From Bacteroidales bacterium UBA2764 (GTDB lineage: Bacteria; Bacteroidota; Bacteroidia; Bacteroidales; Paludibacteraceae), in the NCBI GenBank assembly GCA_002352705.1, contig DEIW01000013.1, forward strand, positions 1-6,850: a stretch of DNA of 6,850 nucleotides, written 5' to 3'. Position 1 is the first letter of the stretch. Each line of letters opens with the position of its first letter. A model generated the notes under the pieces. It saw only the letters and a program-made list of their open reading frames with translations, was not told where the DNA came from and ran no database searches. Positions 5,085 to 6,850 of the stretch are shown one piece after another. The position numbers were made by a program, and so were the translations under genes.

Positions 5085-5372
5085 CGCAAAGGTTATGATA
5101 ACCGGCTCGCTGGTACCGGCAGCGTAAAAAAGCGGTGACATAAAAGACGTTTATTGACGTTGTTTGCGACCCTACAGAATCTTCGCAACATTTCGTACTT
5201 AATCCAGGCAGCAACAATGAATGTCCCGTGGGTATGTATTATCCGTTCGCGCCCTCACAGGGCGGGAGGGTTGTATATATCGGGCGTGGACTTCGGTTGT
5301 TTTTCTACTAAGTACAGGGATCGCGAAGCCCTTGTAGAGCGTGAAGAGCAGACGGACTTCACGCTTTTGTTG
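5085..5372 (+). ncRNA. Hairpin-rich leader RNA ending in a terminator (possible attenuator or sRNA)
   Basis: From the promoter onward the sequence contains a chain of hairpins: GGTTA-TGA-TAACC (5091-5103), CGCTG-N7-CAGCG (5108-5124), CGCCCT-CAC-AGGGCG (5250-5264), TACAGGG-N9-CCC(T)TGTA (5313-5336), and a 9-bp terminator-like stem (5338-5365) followed by T-rich sequence. It is more G/C-rich than its flanks. A tiny frame (ATG 5095, MITGSLVPAA, TAA 5125-5127) lies in the first two hairpins, with its ATG partly in the first stem-loop. Either this is a cis-acting leader that controls readthrough into the LRR gene, or a free-standing small RNA of about 280 nt. It does not show the signatures of tmRNA, RNase P RNA or SRP RNA. 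Structures were found by eye, not by folding. Confidence 0.45.
5338..5372 (+). terminator. Strong intrinsic-terminator-like hairpin upstream of the BspA-like gene
   Basis: AGCGTGAAG (5338-5346) pairs perfectly with CTTCACGCT (5357-5365) around a 10-nt loop, followed by TTTGTTGT. A 9-bp stem with a U-rich tail is a good intrinsic terminator. It lies between the promoter at 5049 and the ATG at 5415, so it would stop most transcripts before the gene unless bypassed. Confidence 0.6.
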
Positions 5373-5414
5373 TATATATGCGCACGAACGATATTAAGAT
5401 TATATAATAAAATT

Positions 5415-6850
5415 ATGAAACACAAAATCTTTACTTTTTTGCTTGCGGTAATGGCAAGTGTAGGTATGTCATTCGCCGAGACCTATTCCGGGTCATGTGG
5501 CGAGAACTTAACATGGTCTCTGAACACCGAGGATAGTGTATTGACTATCAGCGGAACGGGGGCAATGGCTGATTATGAATCATATACTGCCACACTATGG
5601 TATTCGAATCGTGAATCCATCAAATCCATTGTAATTAAAGAAGGAGTAACAAGCATAGGAAAACATGCTTTCTGTAGTCTCAACAACTTAACATCTGTCA
5701 CTATCTCTAATAGTGTTACGGTAATAGGGAATTATGCTTTTGGAAGTAATGTGATTAACGGGTGTAGTGGTTTGACTGCAGTGCATATATCCGACCTTGC
5801 TGCGTGGTGTAATATAAATTTCAGTGCATCTACTTCTAATCCATTGTACTATGCAAAGAATCTTTATCTGAATGGCACATTGGTTGAGGAGTTGGTTATA
5901 CCTGATGGAATAACAAAGATAAATGACTATGCTTTCTATAATTGTAGTAGCTTAACTTCTGTTACTATTCCTAATAGTGTCACCAGTATTGGAAAGAATG
6001 CTTTCATCAATTGCAAAAGTATGGTCTCTGTGACGATTCCCAACGGCGTCACAAGTATAGGAAGTTCTGCTTTTGTCGGATGCAGTAGTTTGAATGCTGT
6101 GAATATATCCGACCTTGCTGCTTGGTGCAATATAAGTTTTAGTGCCGCTTCTTCTAACCCATTAAACAATGCCAAAAATCTTTATTTGAATGGCATCCTG
6201 GTGGAGAAAATAGTCATACCTAATGGAGTTACAAAGATTAATGATTATACCTTTTATAATTGCAGTAGTTTAACTTCTGTTACTATTCGTAATGGCGTCA
6301 CAAGTATAGGAAATTCTGCTTTTTATGGATGCAGTAGTATGACTGCCGTTACGATTCCAAGTAGTGTTACCACGATAGGAAGTTCTGCTTTTGGTGGATG
6401 TAGTAGTTTGACCGCTGTAAATATATATGACCTTGCTGCCTGGTGCAATATAAGTTTCAAAGCCTCTTCCTCTAACCCATTGTACTATGCCAAGAATCTA
6501 TATCTGAATGGCACATTGGTTAAGGACTTAGTTATACCTAATGGCGTTACGAAGATAAATGACTATGCCTTCTCTAATTGTAGTAGTTTGACTTCTGCTA
6601 CTATTCCTAATAGCGTCACAAGCATAGGAACATATTCTTTCTATGGTTGTAGTAGTATGACATCTATTACTATTCCTAATGGCGTCACAAGTATAGGAAA
6701 TTCTGCTTTCTATAAATGTAGTGGCTTGACTTCTGTTACGATTCCAAGTAGTATTACCACAATAGAAAGCAATGCTTTTAATGGCTGTAGTAGTTTGACG
6801 GCAGTGAATATATCCGACCTTGCTGCTTGGTGTAATATAAATTTCAGTGC
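5415..6850 (+). CDS. BspA-like leucine-rich repeat surface protein (partial, C-terminus outside window)
   Basis: The frame is open from ATG 5415 to the window end (478 codons and counting). It starts MKHKIFTFLLAVMASVGMSFA, a signal peptide cleaved before ETYSG. Residues 25-75 (SGSCGENLTWSLN, VLTISGTGAMADY, LWYSNRESIKSIVI) are the standard N-terminal cap of BspA-type proteins. LRR_5 units of about 23 aa follow, consensus LTSVTIPNSVTSIG-AFYGCSS. They are interspersed with a distinctive ISDLAAWCNI(N/S)F...NPLYYAKNLYLNGTLV block at residues about 125-157 that recurs. BspA-family proteins are exposed at the surface and several bind host matrix proteins or other bacteria; the ligand here is unknown. 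ATG 5415 is preferred because the signal peptide begins there. The same frame is open further upstream to 5139 (next ATG at 5217), but that extension lies in the structured leader. The start is preceded only by A/T-rich sequence. Confidence 0.9.
   Translation, partial: MKHKIFTFLLAVMASVGMSFAETYSGSCGENLTWSLNTEDSVLTISGTGAMADYESYTATLWYSNRESIKSIVIKEGVTSIGKHAFCSLNNLTSVTISNSVTVIGNYAFGSNVINGCSGLTAVHISDLAAWCNINFSASTSNPLYYAKNLYLNGTLVEELVIPDGITKINDYAFYNCSSLTSVTIPNSVTSIGKNAFINCKSMVSVTIPNGVTSIGSSAFVGCSSLNAVNISDLAAWCNISFSAASSNPLNNAKNLYLNGILVEKIVIPNGVTKINDYTFYNCSSLTSVTIRNGVTSIGNSAFYGCSSMTAVTIPSSVTTIGSSAFGGCSSLTAVNIYDLAAWCNISFKASSSNPLYYAKNLYLNGTLVKDLVIPNGVTKINDYAFSNCSSLTSATIPNSVTSIGTYSFYGCSSMTSITIPNGVTSIGNSAFYKCSGLTSVTIPSSITTIESNAFNGCSSLTAVNISDLAAWCNINFS
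5793..6850 (+). repeat. 318-bp coding super-repeats in the BspA-like gene
   Basis: Measured from the recurring GACCTTGC (the DLAAW codons), copies start at 5793, 6111, 6429 and 6816. The first two periods are exactly 318 bp (106 aa). The third is 387 bp, longer by 69 bp, which is one 23-aa LRR. Each copy holds one DLAAWCNI...LYLNG block plus three (or four) LRR_5 units. Nucleotide identity between copies is high, favouring recombination and length change. Confidence 0.85.

Noticed and set aside
4688..5089. Minus-strand open frame of 133 codons (and an overlapping 92-codon frame at 4939-5217)
   Set aside because: The frames cross the 40-bp repeats, the 11-bp array and the promoter at 5049. 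The translations repeat the same EQYNFSLI-GNFG segment because the DNA repeats, and no domain or signal peptide is visible.
5085..5372. tmRNA, RNase P RNA, SRP RNA or a known riboswitch
   Set aside because: None of the conserved core sequences of these RNAs could be recognised in the region, so it is left as an unassigned structured leader.
5936..6175. Minus-strand 79-codon frame inside the BspA-like gene
   Set aside because: It is the antisense reading of LRR repeats; its internal repetition follows from the sense repeats.

Overview
The window looks like a chromosomal segment of a Bacteroidota bacterium, most likely order Bacteroidales (Prevotellaceae-like or a neighbour). Four promoters fit the phylum's TTTG-N20-TAnnTTTG pattern. 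The products are typical of the group: a secreted protein ending in a type IX-sorting-like beta domain, a DUF3244-like small secreted protein, a membrane-anchored TPR/HTH regulator and a BspA-type leucine-rich repeat protein. Start sites are A/T-rich and lack strong Shine-Dalgarno sequences.

Left arm (1-4126, all minus strand). A regulator gene (2612-4090) is followed by a promoter with repeated AATAGACA motifs. After that comes a tight three-gene operon: a 130-aa DUF3244-like exported protein (2025-2417), a 621-aa exported protein (140-2005) and a third exported protein cut by the window edge (1-137). The 621-aa protein resembles the secreted metalloprotease module of Bacteroidota, but the place where HExxH should be reads R-A-L-A-M, so it appears to be a pseudoenzyme. 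The regulator has a lipoprotein-type signal peptide, periplasmic TPRs, one membrane helix, a coiled coil and a LuxR-like HTH. It is the obvious candidate to control the operon downstream.

Middle (4127-5414). About 1.3 kb has no convincing protein gene but is dense in signals. A consensus plus-strand promoter (4251-4282) drives a region with a possible 20-codon leader peptide. An 11-bp-periodic repeat tract of two motif families follows (4379-4562). Next come several small hairpins, a 40-bp direct repeat pair and another short 11-bp array. A second consensus promoter (5049-5080) then starts a roughly 280-nt hairpin-rich leader that ends in a strong terminator-like hairpin (5338-5372).

Right arm (5415-6850, plus strand). 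An exported BspA-like LRR_5 surface protein runs off the window. It is built from near-identical 318-bp super-repeats, one of them enlarged by a single 69-bp LRR unit. The terminator between its promoter and its start codon suggests that transcription is attenuated, or that the leader is also made as a separate small RNA.

The least explained parts are the catalytically dead exported operon with its membrane-bound regulator, and the 4.25-5.4 kb non-coding tract with its paired promoters, 11-bp repeats and attenuator-like leader.
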